Source of the DNA: Bacteroidota bacterium
Lineage (GTDB): Bacteria; Bacteroidota; Bacteroidia; Flavobacteriales; Flavobacteriaceae
DNA length: 64,000 bases
Direction of reading: 5' to 3'
NCBI GenBank assembly: GCA_023387965.1
Contig: JAEWHE010000014.1
Location: forward strand, 62,001 to 126,000
Part shown: in pieces, positions 51,143 to 60,063 of the stretch
Position numbering within the stretch: position 1 is the first letter of the stretch
How the letters are laid out: every line of letters begins with the position of its first letter
Notes under the pieces: generated by a model
Databases searched by the model: none
What the model was told of the DNA's origin: nothing
Seen by the model: the letters and a program-made list of their open reading frames with translations, nothing else
Position numbers and translations under genes: made by a program

Positions 51143-51556
51143 ATGCCCAGAATCCTCGCCATTGACTACGGAAAAAAACGCACCGGTATTGCCATTACCG
51201 ACGACATGCAAATCATTGCATCGGGTCTTACAACCGTTGCCTCGGAAACAGCCTTGCAATTTCTTTTCGACTATTTTTCGAAAGAAAAAGTGGAACTTGT
51301 TTTAATCGGCGAACCCAAACAAATGGACTATTCCCCGTCGGAAAGTGCGGCGATTATTGAAAAGTTTGTCGACAATTTCAAACAAAAATTTCCTGAAATG
51401 CCGATAAAGCGGGTGGACGAGCGGTTTACCTCAAAAATAGCATTTCAGACCATGATTGATAGTGGCATGACTAAGAAACAGCGTCAAAACAAAGCATTGA
51501 TCGACGAAATTTCGGCCACAATTTTGCTTCAGGATTATCTGCAACAGAGAAGATAG
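51143..51556 (+). CDS. ruvX: Holliday junction resolvase-like RuvX/YqgF
   Basis: RNase H-fold nuclease involved in pre-16S rRNA 5'-end processing and assigned to Holliday junction resolution. 137 residues: ILAIDYGKKRTGIAITDDMQ (first catalytic Asp), LVLIGEPKQMDYSPSESA, VKRVDERFTS-like segment (IKRVDERFTSKIA) and the final acidic residue in KALIDEISATILLQDYL. The start is fixed by the promoter just upstream. Confidence 0.95.
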   Translation: MPRILAIDYGKKRTGIAITDDMQIIASGLTTVASETALQFLFDYFSKEKVELVLIGEPKQMDYSPSESAAIIEKFVDNFKQKFPEMPIKRVDERFTSKIAFQTMIDSGMTKKQRQNKALIDEISATILLQDYLQQRR

Positions 51557-51617
51557 CAGTTGTTAAAATTCTTATTTAAAATTATTATAAATAATCTGAA
51601 AAATAAATCATAAAAAG

Positions 51618-51625
51618 TATCTTTG
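51618..51625 (+). promoter_or_regulatory. -7 promoter box for mqo
   Basis: TATCTTTG, 18 bases before the mqo ATG at 51644; it overlaps and excludes an in-frame TTG at 51623. Confidence 0.55.
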
Positions 51626-51643
51626 CAGTTCAAAAAAATTGCG

Positions 51644-53131
51644 ATGAATACTACTTCAAAAACACAAGCCGATGTTGTTTTAATTGGTGCTGGAATTATG
51701 AGTGCCACGCTTGGTTTGTTGCTAAAAGAACTTGATCCTTCCTTAAAAATAGAAATTTACGAACGCCTCGATGTTGCCGCTGCAGAAAGTTCCGATGCTT
51801 GGAACAATGCCGGAACCGGACATTCCGCATTTTGTGAATTAAATTATACACCAGAATTGCCAAACGGTAAAATCGATACTAAAAAAGCGGTAAAAATCGC
51901 CGAATCTTTTGAAGTTTCCAGACAATTTTGGGCATATTTGGTAGAGAAAAATCTCATTGACAATCCGGAAAATTTTATCAAAAGCATTCCGCACATGAGT
52001 TTTGTTTGGGGTGAAAAAAATGTGAATTTCCTTAAAAACCGATTCGAAGCCTTACAGCAATATAATCTATTTAAAGGAATGGAATATTCTGAAGAGGCGA
52101 ATCAAATTTCTCAATGGATGCCGCTTGTGATGGAAGGTAGAGATGCCAAAAGTTCATTTGCCGCAACGAATATGAAAATCGGAACTGATGTAAATTTTGG
52201 AGCTTTAACCAGAGCAATTTTTAATTATTTGCAAACGCTTGATGGCGTGAACATGCATTTTCACCATGAAGTTAGAAAATTAAAACACCAACGTGACGGT
52301 AAATGGCGATTAAAAATTACCAATTTATCTTCCGGCGAAAAAATAAAAGCTTACACGCCATTTGTATTTATTGGAGCTGGTGGAGGTTCATTGCCATTGC
52401 TTGAAAAATCTGGCATTCCGGAAGGAAAAGGTTTCGGCGGTTTTCCGGTAAGTGGTCAATGGTTGAAATGCATCAACCCTGAAATTATTGAAAAACACAA
52501 CGCAAAAGTGTACGGAAAAGCTTCGGTTGGAGCACCTCCAATGTCGGTTCCACATATTGATACGCGAATGATTGATGGAAAAAAAGCGTTACTTTTTGGA
52601 CCTTATGCCGGATTTTCAACTAAATTTTTAAAAAATGGTTCGTATTTAGATTTGCCGCTTTCGATTAAACCCAACAATTTAATTCCGATGCTTTCTGCAG
52701 GTTTTAATAATTTGCCATTAACCAAATATTTAATTGAGCAAGTTCGCCAATCGCCAGAAGACAGAATCGAGGCTTTGCAAGAATATTTGCCCGATGCCAA
52801 ACTCAAAGATTGGGTTTTGGAAACTGCCGGACAACGTGTTCAGGTGATTAAAAAAAGTGAATCGGGTGGAGGTGTTTTAGAATTTGGAACCGAAGTGGTA
52901 ACAGCAGGAGATGGTTCGCTTGCGGTATTGTTAGGAGCTTCTCCTGGAGCTTCAACCGCCGTTTCCATTATGTTAGATTTGATAAAATTATGTTTTCCTG
53001 AAAAAGAAAAATCTGCCGAATGGCAACAAAAATTAAAAGAAATCATCCCTTCTTTTGGAACAAATCTTAACGATAACGAAGATTTATTAAACCAAGTTCG
53101 TAGTCATACTGCGGCAGTTTTAAAACTTTAA
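51644..53131 (+). CDS. mqo: Malate:quinone oxidoreductase
   Basis: FAD-dependent, membrane-associated oxidation of malate to oxaloacetate with electrons passed to the quinone pool, in the citric acid cycle. 495 residues. FAD site VVLIGAGIMSATLGLLLKELDPSLKIEIYERL, SSDAWNNAGTGHSAFCELNYTP, VFIGAGGGSLPLLEKSGIPEGKGFGGFPVSGQW and SPGASTAVSIMLDL. The length is normal. Its own promoter and a bidirectional terminator make it monocistronic. Confidence 0.97.
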   Translation: MNTTSKTQADVVLIGAGIMSATLGLLLKELDPSLKIEIYERLDVAAAESSDAWNNAGTGHSAFCELNYTPELPNGKIDTKKAVKIAESFEVSRQFWAYLVEKNLIDNPENFIKSIPHMSFVWGEKNVNFLKNRFEALQQYNLFKGMEYSEEANQISQWMPLVMEGRDAKSSFAATNMKIGTDVNFGALTRAIFNYLQTLDGVNMHFHHEVRKLKHQRDGKWRLKITNLSSGEKIKAYTPFVFIGAGGGSLPLLEKSGIPEGKGFGGFPVSGQWLKCINPEIIEKHNAKVYGKASVGAPPMSVPHIDTRMIDGKKALLFGPYAGFSTKFLKNGSYLDLPLSIKPNNLIPMLSAGFNNLPLTKYLIEQVRQSPEDRIEALQEYLPDAKLKDWVLETAGQRVQVIKKSESGGGVLEFGTEVVTAGDGSLAVLLGASPGASTAVSIMLDLIKLCFPEKEKSAEWQQKLKEIIPSFGTNLNDNEDLLNQVRSHTAAVLKL

Positions 53132-53159
53132 TAGAAAATAAAAAAAAAAAACAAAAAAT

Positions 53160-53184
53160 GTCCGCCTAAGTTGCGGACTTTTTT
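53160..53184. terminator. Bidirectional terminator between mqo and the FUSC gene
   Basis: GTCCGC (53160-53165) pairs with GCGGAC (53173-53178), with T runs on both strands (an A tract at 53138-53158 serves the minus strand). The end overlaps the FUSC stop codon at 53183. Confidence 0.82.
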
Positions 53185-55411
53185 ATTGCGTTTGGTGTAA
53201 TTGTTTAGCAGCTTTAACGATACTTTCGGACAAATTGGTAAGCCAAACTAATTGCTCAATCACCAATTGCGCTTCTTGCATTTTTAGCAAAAATTCATCG
53301 TCATTTTGCAAATGAATTTCACGTAATTCTTTGGCTCTAATATTTTTCAATTCAGTAAATCGCATCGCTAGTTCTTCCTGATTGCTAATATTTGCAAGCG
53401 TATCCGTAACTTCAAGATCGGCAAAAGTGATGGCATAATTTAAGTTTTTAATCACCGTTTGCACTACAGCATTAAACGCTTCAGAAGCCTTGTAGGTTTT
53501 GTGAGTTTGCACATAAGTTCCCAAAGACGCCAATGACGAAAGCAAGGTGTGATTTAAAACCGCCAATTTGTAAACCTGTTGCACTTGTTTTTGTTTGGAT
53601 TTCGGTTCCTGCGTCATTCTTTGGAACGAAGCCATCAAATTTCCAATCTCGATAAAAGCATTTTTTCGGGCAATTCGGTAACTGGTTGGCGCTTCATTTT
53701 TATTGTTATACAATTCAGAAATTTCTGTCAAATAATCTCTGTTGGCTTCAATCGACTTTTTGATGTAAGCCGGTTGCGTCATAAATTCCCATGAAGGCCA
53801 GAAAAAATAATTGGCAATAAACGCCAAAGTTGCCCCAACCACGGTATCTAAAATTCTGTATTGGATGACGTCGTTAATATTTGGCGTAATAATTCCATAA
53901 ATAAAAACGACGTAAATGGTGACAAAAGTGGCGCCAACTTTGTAATTGATTCCCGTAAAAGTAAAACCCATAATCATCGAACAAATCGCCAAACCACCCA
54001 AAATTATATTGTTATGTACAAAAAGTAAAATGGCAAAAGCAATGATTCCGCCGGCAACTGTGCCAATAATTCGCTGATATGATCGCGATTTTGTGAGTCC
54101 GTAACCGGGACGCATGATTACCACAACGGTTAATAAAATCCAATAAACATTTTCTAAAGCAAAAACATTTCCGATCAAAAAAGCCAAAAAAATCGTAGCC
54201 GTCAACCGAAGCGAATGCCTAAAAATGGTCGATGAAAAACTCAAATTTTCCTTAAAAGTACTCCACGGATAATATTGTGGCGCCAAAATTCTCCCCACGT
54301 TTCTGTCGCCAGAAAGTAGCGATTTCAAGTCGGAATTAGGCAACAAAGCACGTTCAATATTTTTAATTTTTTCAATTTGTTTTTGAGCATAATGCAACAT
54401 GTTTCCCAGCATGTAAACGCCTTCTGCCGCTTGTTCTTTGCCCAAAATTTCTTCGTAAATTGCAATCGAATGTTCTAATGAAGCCAAATCCTGGATAAGA
54501 TTATGTTTGGCTACATATTTTTTTCTTTTGTTAGAAATAATTTTTGCAACCGATTTTAAAGACGAAGCCAAGTTATAAGCCAGATTTTGGTAGGTTGCTA
54601 AAACCTTTTGATGATCTTCAAATTTTTTATGAAGCTTATCATGATCGAACGATGTAGAAAGAGCCAATTCCAAAATTTCTACCAAAGCAATAAAGGCAAT
54701 AGTATGTTTGCGGATTTGCGTTGAAGTCCCGCTGGTGTTGGTTCTGTGGCGAATTAAAATTTCCCGAAGATTTTCGTGAATGGTATTTAATTCCACCTGA
54801 AGATATAATTGTTTCTCAATAATTTTTTCACGATTAGCGGTTTCGTTCCATAAATCTCCGCGAAGTTTCATGTATTTTGCCGTGAGTTTCAGACATTCTG
54901 CTAATTGTAATTCGACGTATTTGTGTGGTTGAAAAAAATAAAATACCAACGAAACGCAGGTGTAAAATAAACCTCCTGCAAGCATTAGCGCAGAATATTT
55001 GAAAATCTCGGAATAATCTTCGTGAATATGTCCAAATGCCAAACAAAGCGACAATAATGCAGAAAACGAAACAAAAGTAGCCCGTTGACCATACACGGAA
55101 ATCATCGAAAAGAAAAAAAACAGCAACCCCAAAACCGGAAACAAAATAAACGAATGCGGAAAAAGTAAATTGACAATCAAATTACATCCGGCAACAATTG
55201 CTGAAGCTACTAAAAGTCCTTTTATCTTGTGCTTTAAAATACTTGGAATGTCACTTGGGTAAGTTAAAAAAGCACCAATTGCAATATTAAAACCAATTTG
55301 GAAATTCCCGAAGTAAGAAAATAAAAGTACGGGCAAAACCGCTGCAAACGTTACTTGCAAAGCATTGGTAAAATTAGTAGTTGCGGTAAAGTCCCGGATT
55401 TTCTGAATCAT
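53183..55411 (-). CDS. FUSC family membrane protein (YccS/YhfK-like)
   Basis: A 742-residue inner-membrane protein. Two blocks of about six transmembrane segments (about residues 10-165 and 385-525) are each followed by a long cytoplasmic helical region. The second block opens with FRHSLRLTATIFLAFLIGNVFALENVYWILLTVVVIMRPGYGLTKSRSYQRIIGTVAGG, the FUSC signature (fusaric acid resistance/YccS). An aromatic-acid efflux role is the usual guess. The ATG at 55411 is used; the frame start at 55432 is TTG and lies inside the promoter box. Confidence 0.92.
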   Translation of the reverse strand: MIQKIRDFTATTNFTNALQVTFAAVLPVLLFSYFGNFQIGFNIAIGAFLTYPSDIPSILKHKIKGLLVASAIVAGCNLIVNLLFPHSFILFPVLGLLFFFFSMISVYGQRATFVSFSALLSLCLAFGHIHEDYSEIFKYSALMLAGGLFYTCVSLVFYFFQPHKYVELQLAECLKLTAKYMKLRGDLWNETANREKIIEKQLYLQVELNTIHENLREILIRHRTNTSGTSTQIRKHTIAFIALVEILELALSTSFDHDKLHKKFEDHQKVLATYQNLAYNLASSLKSVAKIISNKRKKYVAKHNLIQDLASLEHSIAIYEEILGKEQAAEGVYMLGNMLHYAQKQIEKIKNIERALLPNSDLKSLLSGDRNVGRILAPQYYPWSTFKENLSFSSTIFRHSLRLTATIFLAFLIGNVFALENVYWILLTVVVIMRPGYGLTKSRSYQRIIGTVAGGIIAFAILLFVHNNIILGGLAICSMIMGFTFTGINYKVGATFVTIYVVFIYGIITPNINDVIQYRILDTVVGATLAFIANYFFWPSWEFMTQPAYIKKSIEANRDYLTEISELYNNKNEAPTSYRIARKNAFIEIGNLMASFQRMTQEPKSKQKQVQQVYKLAVLNHTLLSSLASLGTYVQTHKTYKASEAFNAVVQTVIKNLNYAITFADLEVTDTLANISNQEELAMRFTELKNIRAKELREIHLQNDDEFLLKMQEAQLVIEQLVWLTNLSESIVKAAKQLHQTQ

Positions 55412-55429
55412 GACGGCAGCGGTTATGAG

Positions 55430-55437
55430 CAAAGATA
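55430..55437 (-). promoter_or_regulatory. -7 promoter box for the FUSC gene
   Basis: TATCTTTG on the minus strand, 18 bases before the ATG at 55411. Confidence 0.55.
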
Positions 55438-55502
55438 ACCATTGGTAATTTTTTTAACATTAAAAAAAATAAAAAATTTTAGTTATTTGTCTTTGCAAAA
55501 CT

Positions 55503-55536
55503 TTGGCACGGCTTAATAAATTTTTCATTATTTTTG
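55503..55536 (+). promoter_or_regulatory. Promoter of def
   Basis: TTG (55503-55505), a 23-base spacer and TATTTTTG (55529-55536) fit the Bacteroidota pattern at the long end of spacing; the leader to the def ATG is 58 bases. Confidence 0.45.
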
Positions 55537-55594
55537 CCCTCCGGTTTTAGAGGAAAAACCTTTAAAACATAAGTTTCAAAACCAAAAAAACACA

Positions 55595-56182
55595 ATGATT
55601 TTACCAATTGTAGGATATGGAGATCCAGTTTTGAGAAAAGTAGGAAGCGAGATTCCGCAAGATTATCCTAACTTGTCCGAGACAATTGCGAACATGTACG
55701 AAACCATGTATAATGCTTACGGCGTTGGACTTGCAGCACCGCAAGTTGGCATGAGTATTCGCCTTTTTGTGGTTGATACAGCTCCTTTTGGCGAAGATGA
55801 TGAATTGGAAAAAGAGGAACAAGAGCAGTTGAAAAACTTCAAAAAAACCTTCATTAATCCTAAAATTATCAAGGAAGAAGGCGAAGAATGGGGTTTTAAC
55901 GAAGGTTGCTTGAGTATTCCTGAAGTTCGCGAAGACGTTTACCGAAAAGAAAAAATTACCATTGAATATTTCGATGAAAATTTTAATAAAAAAACAGAAG
56001 AATACGATGGTTTGATTGCTCGCGTGATCCAGCATGAATACGATCATATTGAAGGGATTTTATTTACCGATAAAATTTCGACCTTGAAAAAAAAGCTCAT
56101 TAAAAAGAAGTTGCAAAACATCATGGATGGTAAAGCCAGACCGGATTACCGCATGAAATTTGCCAACAAAAAAGGGCGTTAA
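55595..56182 (+). CDS. def: Peptide deformylase
   Basis: Removes the formyl group from nascent N-termini. 195 residues with all three metal-site motifs: GVGLAAPQVGMSIRLFVVD, EEWGFNEGCLSIPEVREDV (metal Cys) and ARVIQHEYDHIEGILF (HExxH). An acidic insert (EDDELEKEEQEQLKN, about residues 67-81) is usual for the Bacteroidota form. DUF5606 follows 43 bases later and may share the transcript. Confidence 0.97.
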   Translation: MILPIVGYGDPVLRKVGSEIPQDYPNLSETIANMYETMYNAYGVGLAAPQVGMSIRLFVVDTAPFGEDDELEKEEQEQLKNFKKTFINPKIIKEEGEEWGFNEGCLSIPEVREDVYRKEKITIEYFDENFNKKTEEYDGLIARVIQHEYDHIEGILFTDKISTLKKKLIKKKLQNIMDGKARPDYRMKFANKKGR

Positions 56183-56225
56183 TTATTTTTTGAAAAAATA
56201 TTTTAAATAAATAAAAATTTACAAA

Positions 56226-56651
56226 ATGAACATCGACAAAATATTAGCAATTTCTGGGAAACCAGGACTTTATCTTTTAAAAATGCAAACCAGAACCGGA
56301 TTTGTAGCTGAATCGCTTTTGGATGGAAAAAAAGTAACCGTAGGTTTGAGAAGCAACGTAAGTTTGTTATCGGAAATTTCGATTTATACTTACGAAAAAG
56401 AGAAACCTTTGCATGAAGTAATGCAAGCCATTGCAGACAAAGAAAATAACGGTCCGGCTCCATCTCACAAAGAAGATGCGGCAACTTTAACCGCTTATTT
56501 CCAAGAAGTTTTACCAGATTACGATCAGGAAAGAGTTTATATTTCTGATATTAAAAAAGTATTGCATTGGTATAATATGTTACAAGCAAAAGGATTTACT
56601 ACAGAAGAAGCTCCAGTTGAAACAGCAGAAACTCCCGCTGAAGAAAAATAA
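56226..56651 (+). CDS. DUF5606 domain protein
   Basis: A 141-residue conserved Bacteroidota protein: MNIDKILAISGKPGLYLLKMQTRTGFVAESLLDGKKVTVGLRSNVSLLSEISIYTY forms a small beta domain, then AATLTAYFQEVLPDYDQERVYISDIKKVLHWYNMLQAKG forms a helical part, with an acidic Pro/Thr-rich tail. The function is unknown; its position after def is typical and suggests a link to translation. A terminator follows. Confidence 0.92.
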   Translation: MNIDKILAISGKPGLYLLKMQTRTGFVAESLLDGKKVTVGLRSNVSLLSEISIYTYEKEKPLHEVMQAIADKENNGPAPSHKEDAATLTAYFQEVLPDYDQERVYISDIKKVLHWYNMLQAKGFTTEEAPVETAETPAEEK

Positions 56652-56671
56652 TTTTTTACAGAAAAAACATA

Positions 56672-56701
56672 AAAAAACCTCCGAAACTCCGGAGGTTTTT
56701 T
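56672..56701. terminator. Bidirectional terminator after DUF5606
   Basis: ACCTCCG (56677-56683) pairs with CGGAGGT (56690-56696) within A and T tracts; T runs on both strands serve the convergent VOC gene as well. Confidence 0.88.
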
Positions 56702-56718
56702 GCTTTTAACAACGTTTT

Positions 56719-57156
56719 TTATTGTTGTTCATAATCATAATTTACCATCCAGTGAATCCCGAATTTATCCACAAACATTCCGAAAAGAGCACCCCAAAAA
56801 GTTTTTTCTAAAGGCATGATGATGTGACCATTTTCGCTCAAACCGTCAAATAATTTTTTTGCTTCGGCTTCATTTTCAGCGTTAATAGAAACAGAAATAT
56901 TAGTTCCCGCTTTAACTGGAGGACTAAAAGCTTCGTGTGTATCGCTTCCCATTAAAACCGAATCTTTCCCAATTGGCAAACTCACGTGCATTATTAAATT
57001 GCCAATTTCTTCCGGCATCGGACCTTTGCTTTCATCAGCAGGCATGTCTTTAAATCTTCCGATGTAGGAAAAATCGCCTCCAAAAACAGATTTGTAAAAT
57101 AAAAATACTTCTTCGCAATTTCCGTTGAAGCTTAAATAAGGATTAATTTGTGCCAT
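56719..57156 (-). CDS. VOC family protein, PhnB/YjdN-like
   Basis: A 145-residue protein: INPYLSFNGNCEEVFLFYKSVFGGDFSYIGRFKDMP, IMHVSLPIGKDSVLMGSD, LFDGLSENGHIIMPLEKTFWGALFGMFVDKFGIHWMVNYDY. This is the PhnB (3-demethylubiquinone methyltransferase-like) VOC group, function unknown. Seventeen bases follow the stop of the DUF6265 gene upstream on the same strand, so the two are probably co-transcribed. Confidence 0.93.
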   Translation of the reverse strand: MAQINPYLSFNGNCEEVFLFYKSVFGGDFSYIGRFKDMPADESKGPMPEEIGNLIMHVSLPIGKDSVLMGSDTHEAFSPPVKAGTNISVSINAENEAEAKKLFDGLSENGHIIMPLEKTFWGALFGMFVDKFGIHWMVNYDYEQQ

Positions 57157-57173
57157 AGTTTTTTAAATTTTTG

Positions 57174-57689
57174 TTAGTTGATTTTTTTCATTTTAAAAGT
57201 TTCATCAGCCGGAATTCCTTTTTTTATCCCCGAAATCGTGGCTACTAAACTATCGTCCAAAACTTTGTTGTAAATAATTTTGTTCGGATAATCGTGATTT
57301 TCGTTCTCAAAAATAGCAGTTTTATTGTTGAAAAATGTAGATGCAAATGCCACTGGTTTGCCCTCGTTTTGGTTGGCAACATTCACTTCGTAAACCAAAT
57401 TATTTCCGGATTGAAACAATTTTACTTTTTCGGCAAAAACCGTATCATTTTTAATCACAAAATAACTTTCACCTGATAAAGTAGAATCATTTTCTTTGGT
57501 CCAAATTTCTGATAAATTGCCTTCCGGCGAATTGTTTTCCCAACGACCCAACATCCACTGAACATTTGTCAATGCTAAATATTTTCCGTCAGACATTTTT
57601 GGTGCTTCGCGTTGAGCATCGTGTGCTTCTTTGCAAGAAAAAAGTCCTAACAACAAGCAACTTGCGAAAATTTTAATTTCTGTTTTCAT
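57174..57689 (-). CDS. DUF6265 lipoprotein
   Basis: A 171-residue predicted lipoprotein: signal MKTEIKIFASCLLLGLFSC with lipobox LFSC, then NVQWMLGRWENNSPEGNLSEIWTKENDSTLSGESYFV, AIFENENHDYPNKIIYN and SLVATISGIKKG. This matches DUF6265, a lipocalin-like small beta-barrel of unknown ligand. First of a two-gene unit with the VOC protein. Confidence 0.87.
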   Translation of the reverse strand: MKTEIKIFASCLLLGLFSCKEAHDAQREAPKMSDGKYLALTNVQWMLGRWENNSPEGNLSEIWTKENDSTLSGESYFVIKNDTVFAEKVKLFQSGNNLVYEVNVANQNEGKPVAFASTFFNNKTAIFENENHDYPNKIIYNKVLDDSLVATISGIKKGIPADETFKMKKIN

Positions 57690-57771
57690 TTTTGATAAAA
57701 ATTAAAAAATGTGATGCAATTTAACATAATTTGTCAGTTTGCAATCACATCGGAAATAGAAAATATTTTCG

Positions 57772-57779
57772 TAAATTTG
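57772..57779 (+). promoter_or_regulatory. -7 promoter box for prfA
   Basis: TAAATTTG matches TAnnTTTG, 23 bases before the ATG at 57803; it argues against the longer in-frame start at 57731. Confidence 0.55.
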
Positions 57780-57802
57780 CACTCCAAAATAAAGGAAGAG
57801 AG

Positions 57803-58879
57803 ATGTTAGATAGACTGCAAATAGTGAAACAACGTTTTGATGAGGTTTCGGATTTAATTATCCAACCCGATGTAATTGCCGATCAAAAACGTTACGTTCA
57901 ACTCAATAAAGAATACAAAGACCTTAAAGCGCTTGCCGAAAAACGTGATGAATACGTGAATTTAATGGGCAACATCGACGAGGCAAACGAAATAATCGCC
58001 GACGGAAGTGACGCGGAGATGACGGAAATGGCAAAAATGCAACTTGAGGAAGCAAAAGGTCGTTTGCCGGAATTGGAAGAAGAAATTAAATTCATGTTGA
58101 TCCCAAAAGATCCGGAAGACGCCAAAAACGTAATGGTGGAAATTCGTGCCGGAACCGGTGGCGATGAGGCCAGTATTTTTGCCGGTGATTTGTTCCGAAT
58201 GTACACCAAATACTGCGAGAGCAAAGGTTGGAGAACTTCTGTCGTAGATTTGAACGAAGGAACTTCGGGTGGTTTTAAAGAGGTAATTTTTGAAGTTACA
58301 GGCGAAGATGTTTACGGAACTTTAAAATTTGAAGCCGGAGTGCATCGTGTTCAACGCGTTCCGCAAACCGAAACCCAAGGTCGTGTTCACACGTCTGCGG
58401 CAACGGTTATGGTATTGCCTGAAGCTGAAGAATTTGACGTTCATATCGACATGAACGACGTTCGAATTGATTATTTTTGTTCGTCAGGTCCTGGAGGTCA
58501 ATCGGTTAACACCACAAAATCCGCGGTTCGTTTAACACACGTTCCAACCGGATTGGTGGCGCAATGTCAGGACGAAAAATCCCAGCATAAAAATAAAGAC
58601 AAGGCATTCACGGTTTTGCGTTCGCGTTTGTACGAACAGGAATTGGCGAAAAAGCAGGAAGAAGATGCAAAAAAACGAAATTCTCAGGTAAGTTCGGGAG
58701 ACCGTTCTGCGAAAATTCGTACTTATAATTATGCACAAGGAAGAATTACCGATCACAGAATTGGCGTTAGTATTTTCGACCTTGACGGCTTCATGAACGG
58801 AAATCTTCACAAAATGATCGACGAACTTCAACTTGTTTCCAACACCGAAAAGTTGAAAGAAGCAAGCGAAGTTTTTTAA
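57803..58879 (+). CDS. prfA: Peptide chain release factor 1
   Basis: Terminates translation at UAA and UAG. 358 residues. Coiled N-terminal domain, then MVEIRAGTGGDEASIFAGDLFRMYTKY, the stop-codon tripeptide region VHRVQRVPQTETQGRVHTSAATV, and the catalytic SGPGGQSVNTTKSAVRLTH (GGQ). The start MLDRLQIVKQ is chosen; 24 further upstream codons would include the promoter box. A heptamer array begins four bases after the stop. Confidence 0.98.
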   Translation: MLDRLQIVKQRFDEVSDLIIQPDVIADQKRYVQLNKEYKDLKALAEKRDEYVNLMGNIDEANEIIADGSDAEMTEMAKMQLEEAKGRLPELEEEIKFMLIPKDPEDAKNVMVEIRAGTGGDEASIFAGDLFRMYTKYCESKGWRTSVVDLNEGTSGGFKEVIFEVTGEDVYGTLKFEAGVHRVQRVPQTETQGRVHTSAATVMVLPEAEEFDVHIDMNDVRIDYFCSSGPGGQSVNTTKSAVRLTHVPTGLVAQCQDEKSQHKNKDKAFTVLRSRLYEQELAKKQEEDAKKRNSQVSSGDRSAKIRTYNYAQGRITDHRIGVSIFDLDGFMNGNLHKMIDELQLVSNTEKLKEASEVF

Positions 58880-58883
58880 TCAA

Positions 58884-58925
58884 GAAAAAAGAAAAAAGAA
58901 AAAAGAAAAAAGAAAAAAGAAAAAA
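58884..58925 (+). repeat. Perfect (GAAAAAA)6 heptanucleotide repeat
   Basis: Six identical 7-base units in the gap between prfA and pyrF, without interruption. This perfection contrasts with the degenerate arrays elsewhere in the window. Confidence 0.9.
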
Positions 58926-58960
58926 GATGTTAGACGTTACAGTTTGACATCTTTTTTTTT
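58920..58960 (+). terminator. Terminator of prfA
   Basis: AAAAAAGATGT (58920-58930) pairs with ACATCTTTTTT (58947-58957) around a 16-base loop, followed by more T. Its 5' arm is partly built from the last GAAAAAA unit. Confidence 0.7.
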
Positions 58961-58974
58961 AGTTTCGTTTTTCT

Positions 58975-59159
58975 TCTTTCATCTTTCATCTTTCATTTTT
59001 GGTCTATTCTCTATTCACTATTCTCTATTTTCTATTCTCTATTTTCTGTCCTCTGTTTTCTGTCCTCTATTTTCTCAGAAATGCTTTATTTTTTTCCGAA
59101 CTTTGTAAAATGTCGAATTGCTAATCCTAAATCTTAGATCAAAAATCTGAAATTTCCTA
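58975..59159 (+). repeat. Degenerate heptamer arrays between prfA and pyrF
   Basis: About three tttcatc units (58977-58996), ten units of the form tctattc/tctattt/tctgtcc/tctgttt in exact 7-base register at 59003-59072, and five units (tcctaaa, tcttaga, tcaaaaa, tctgaaa, tttccta) at 59125-59159. No open frame or promoter is clear in this 290-base gap. Confidence 0.75.
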
Positions 59160-59169
59160 AATCAACAAC

Positions 59170-59982
59170 ATGACAACACAACAACTAACGGAACAAATCA
59201 AAACAAAAAATTCATTTCTCTGCATTGGCCTCGATGTGGATTTAAACAAAATTCCGCCACATTTATTAGAATCCGAAGATCCAATTTTTGAGTTTAACAA
59301 AGCCATAATCGATGCTACTCATGATTTAGCTGTGGCTTACAAACCGAACACCGCTTTTTACGAAGCTTACGGTTTGAAAGGTTGGATTGCATTGGAAAAA
59401 ACCATCAACTATTTAAACCACAAGCATCCGGAAATTTTCACCATCGCCGATGCGAAACGTGGTGATATCGGAAACACTTCGGCTATGTACGCAAAAGCCT
59501 TTCTGCAAGATTTGGCGTTTGATTCCGTAACGGTTGCACCTTACATGGGCAAAGATTCGGTTGAACCTTTTTTGGCTGTAAAAAATAAATTTACCATTTT
59601 GTTGGCGTTAACATCCAACGAAGGTGCGTTCGATTTCCAAACTAAAGATTGCAACGGAAAAGAACTCTACAAGCAAGTAATTGAAACTTCAAAATCTTGG
59701 GAAAACTCCGAAAATCTGATGTACGTCGTTGGTGCAACAAAAGCTGAATATTTTTCCGAAATCAGAAAAATAGTTCCTAATAATTTCTTGTTAGTTCCCG
59801 GAGTTGGAACTCAAGGAGGAAGTCTTTCAGAAGTCTGTAAATTTGGTTTAAATGAAAACGTTGGTTTGCTGATCAATTCTTCTCGAGGAATCATCTATGC
59901 AGGAAAGGAAGAAAATTTTGCCGAAAAGGCGAGAGACGAAGCCCAAAAAATTCAGAGAGAAATGGCGGAAATATTGAACTAA
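59170..59982 (+). CDS. pyrF: Orotidine 5'-phosphate decarboxylase
   Basis: Makes UMP from OMP, the last step of de novo pyrimidine synthesis, following pyrE at 24292. 270 residues of the longer type 2 form: FLCIGLDVDLNKIPPHL, VAYKPNTAFYEAYGLKGW, the catalytic TIADAKRGDIGNTSAMYAKAF, VTVAPYMGKDSVEPFL and LVPGVGTQGGSLSEV. Its promoter must lie in the repeat-rich gap upstream. Confidence 0.97.
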   Translation: MTTQQLTEQIKTKNSFLCIGLDVDLNKIPPHLLESEDPIFEFNKAIIDATHDLAVAYKPNTAFYEAYGLKGWIALEKTINYLNHKHPEIFTIADAKRGDIGNTSAMYAKAFLQDLAFDSVTVAPYMGKDSVEPFLAVKNKFTILLALTSNEGAFDFQTKDCNGKELYKQVIETSKSWENSENLMYVVGATKAEYFSEIRKIVPNNFLLVPGVGTQGGSLSEVCKFGLNENVGLLINSSRGIIYAGKEENFAEKARDEAQKIQREMAEILN

Positions 59983-60063
59983 TTATAAGCCATAAATTCC
60001 CAAATTCTCTTTTTTCAATATAGAAATTCGTGAATTCGTGGCTAAAAGTATTCTGAAAAATAT

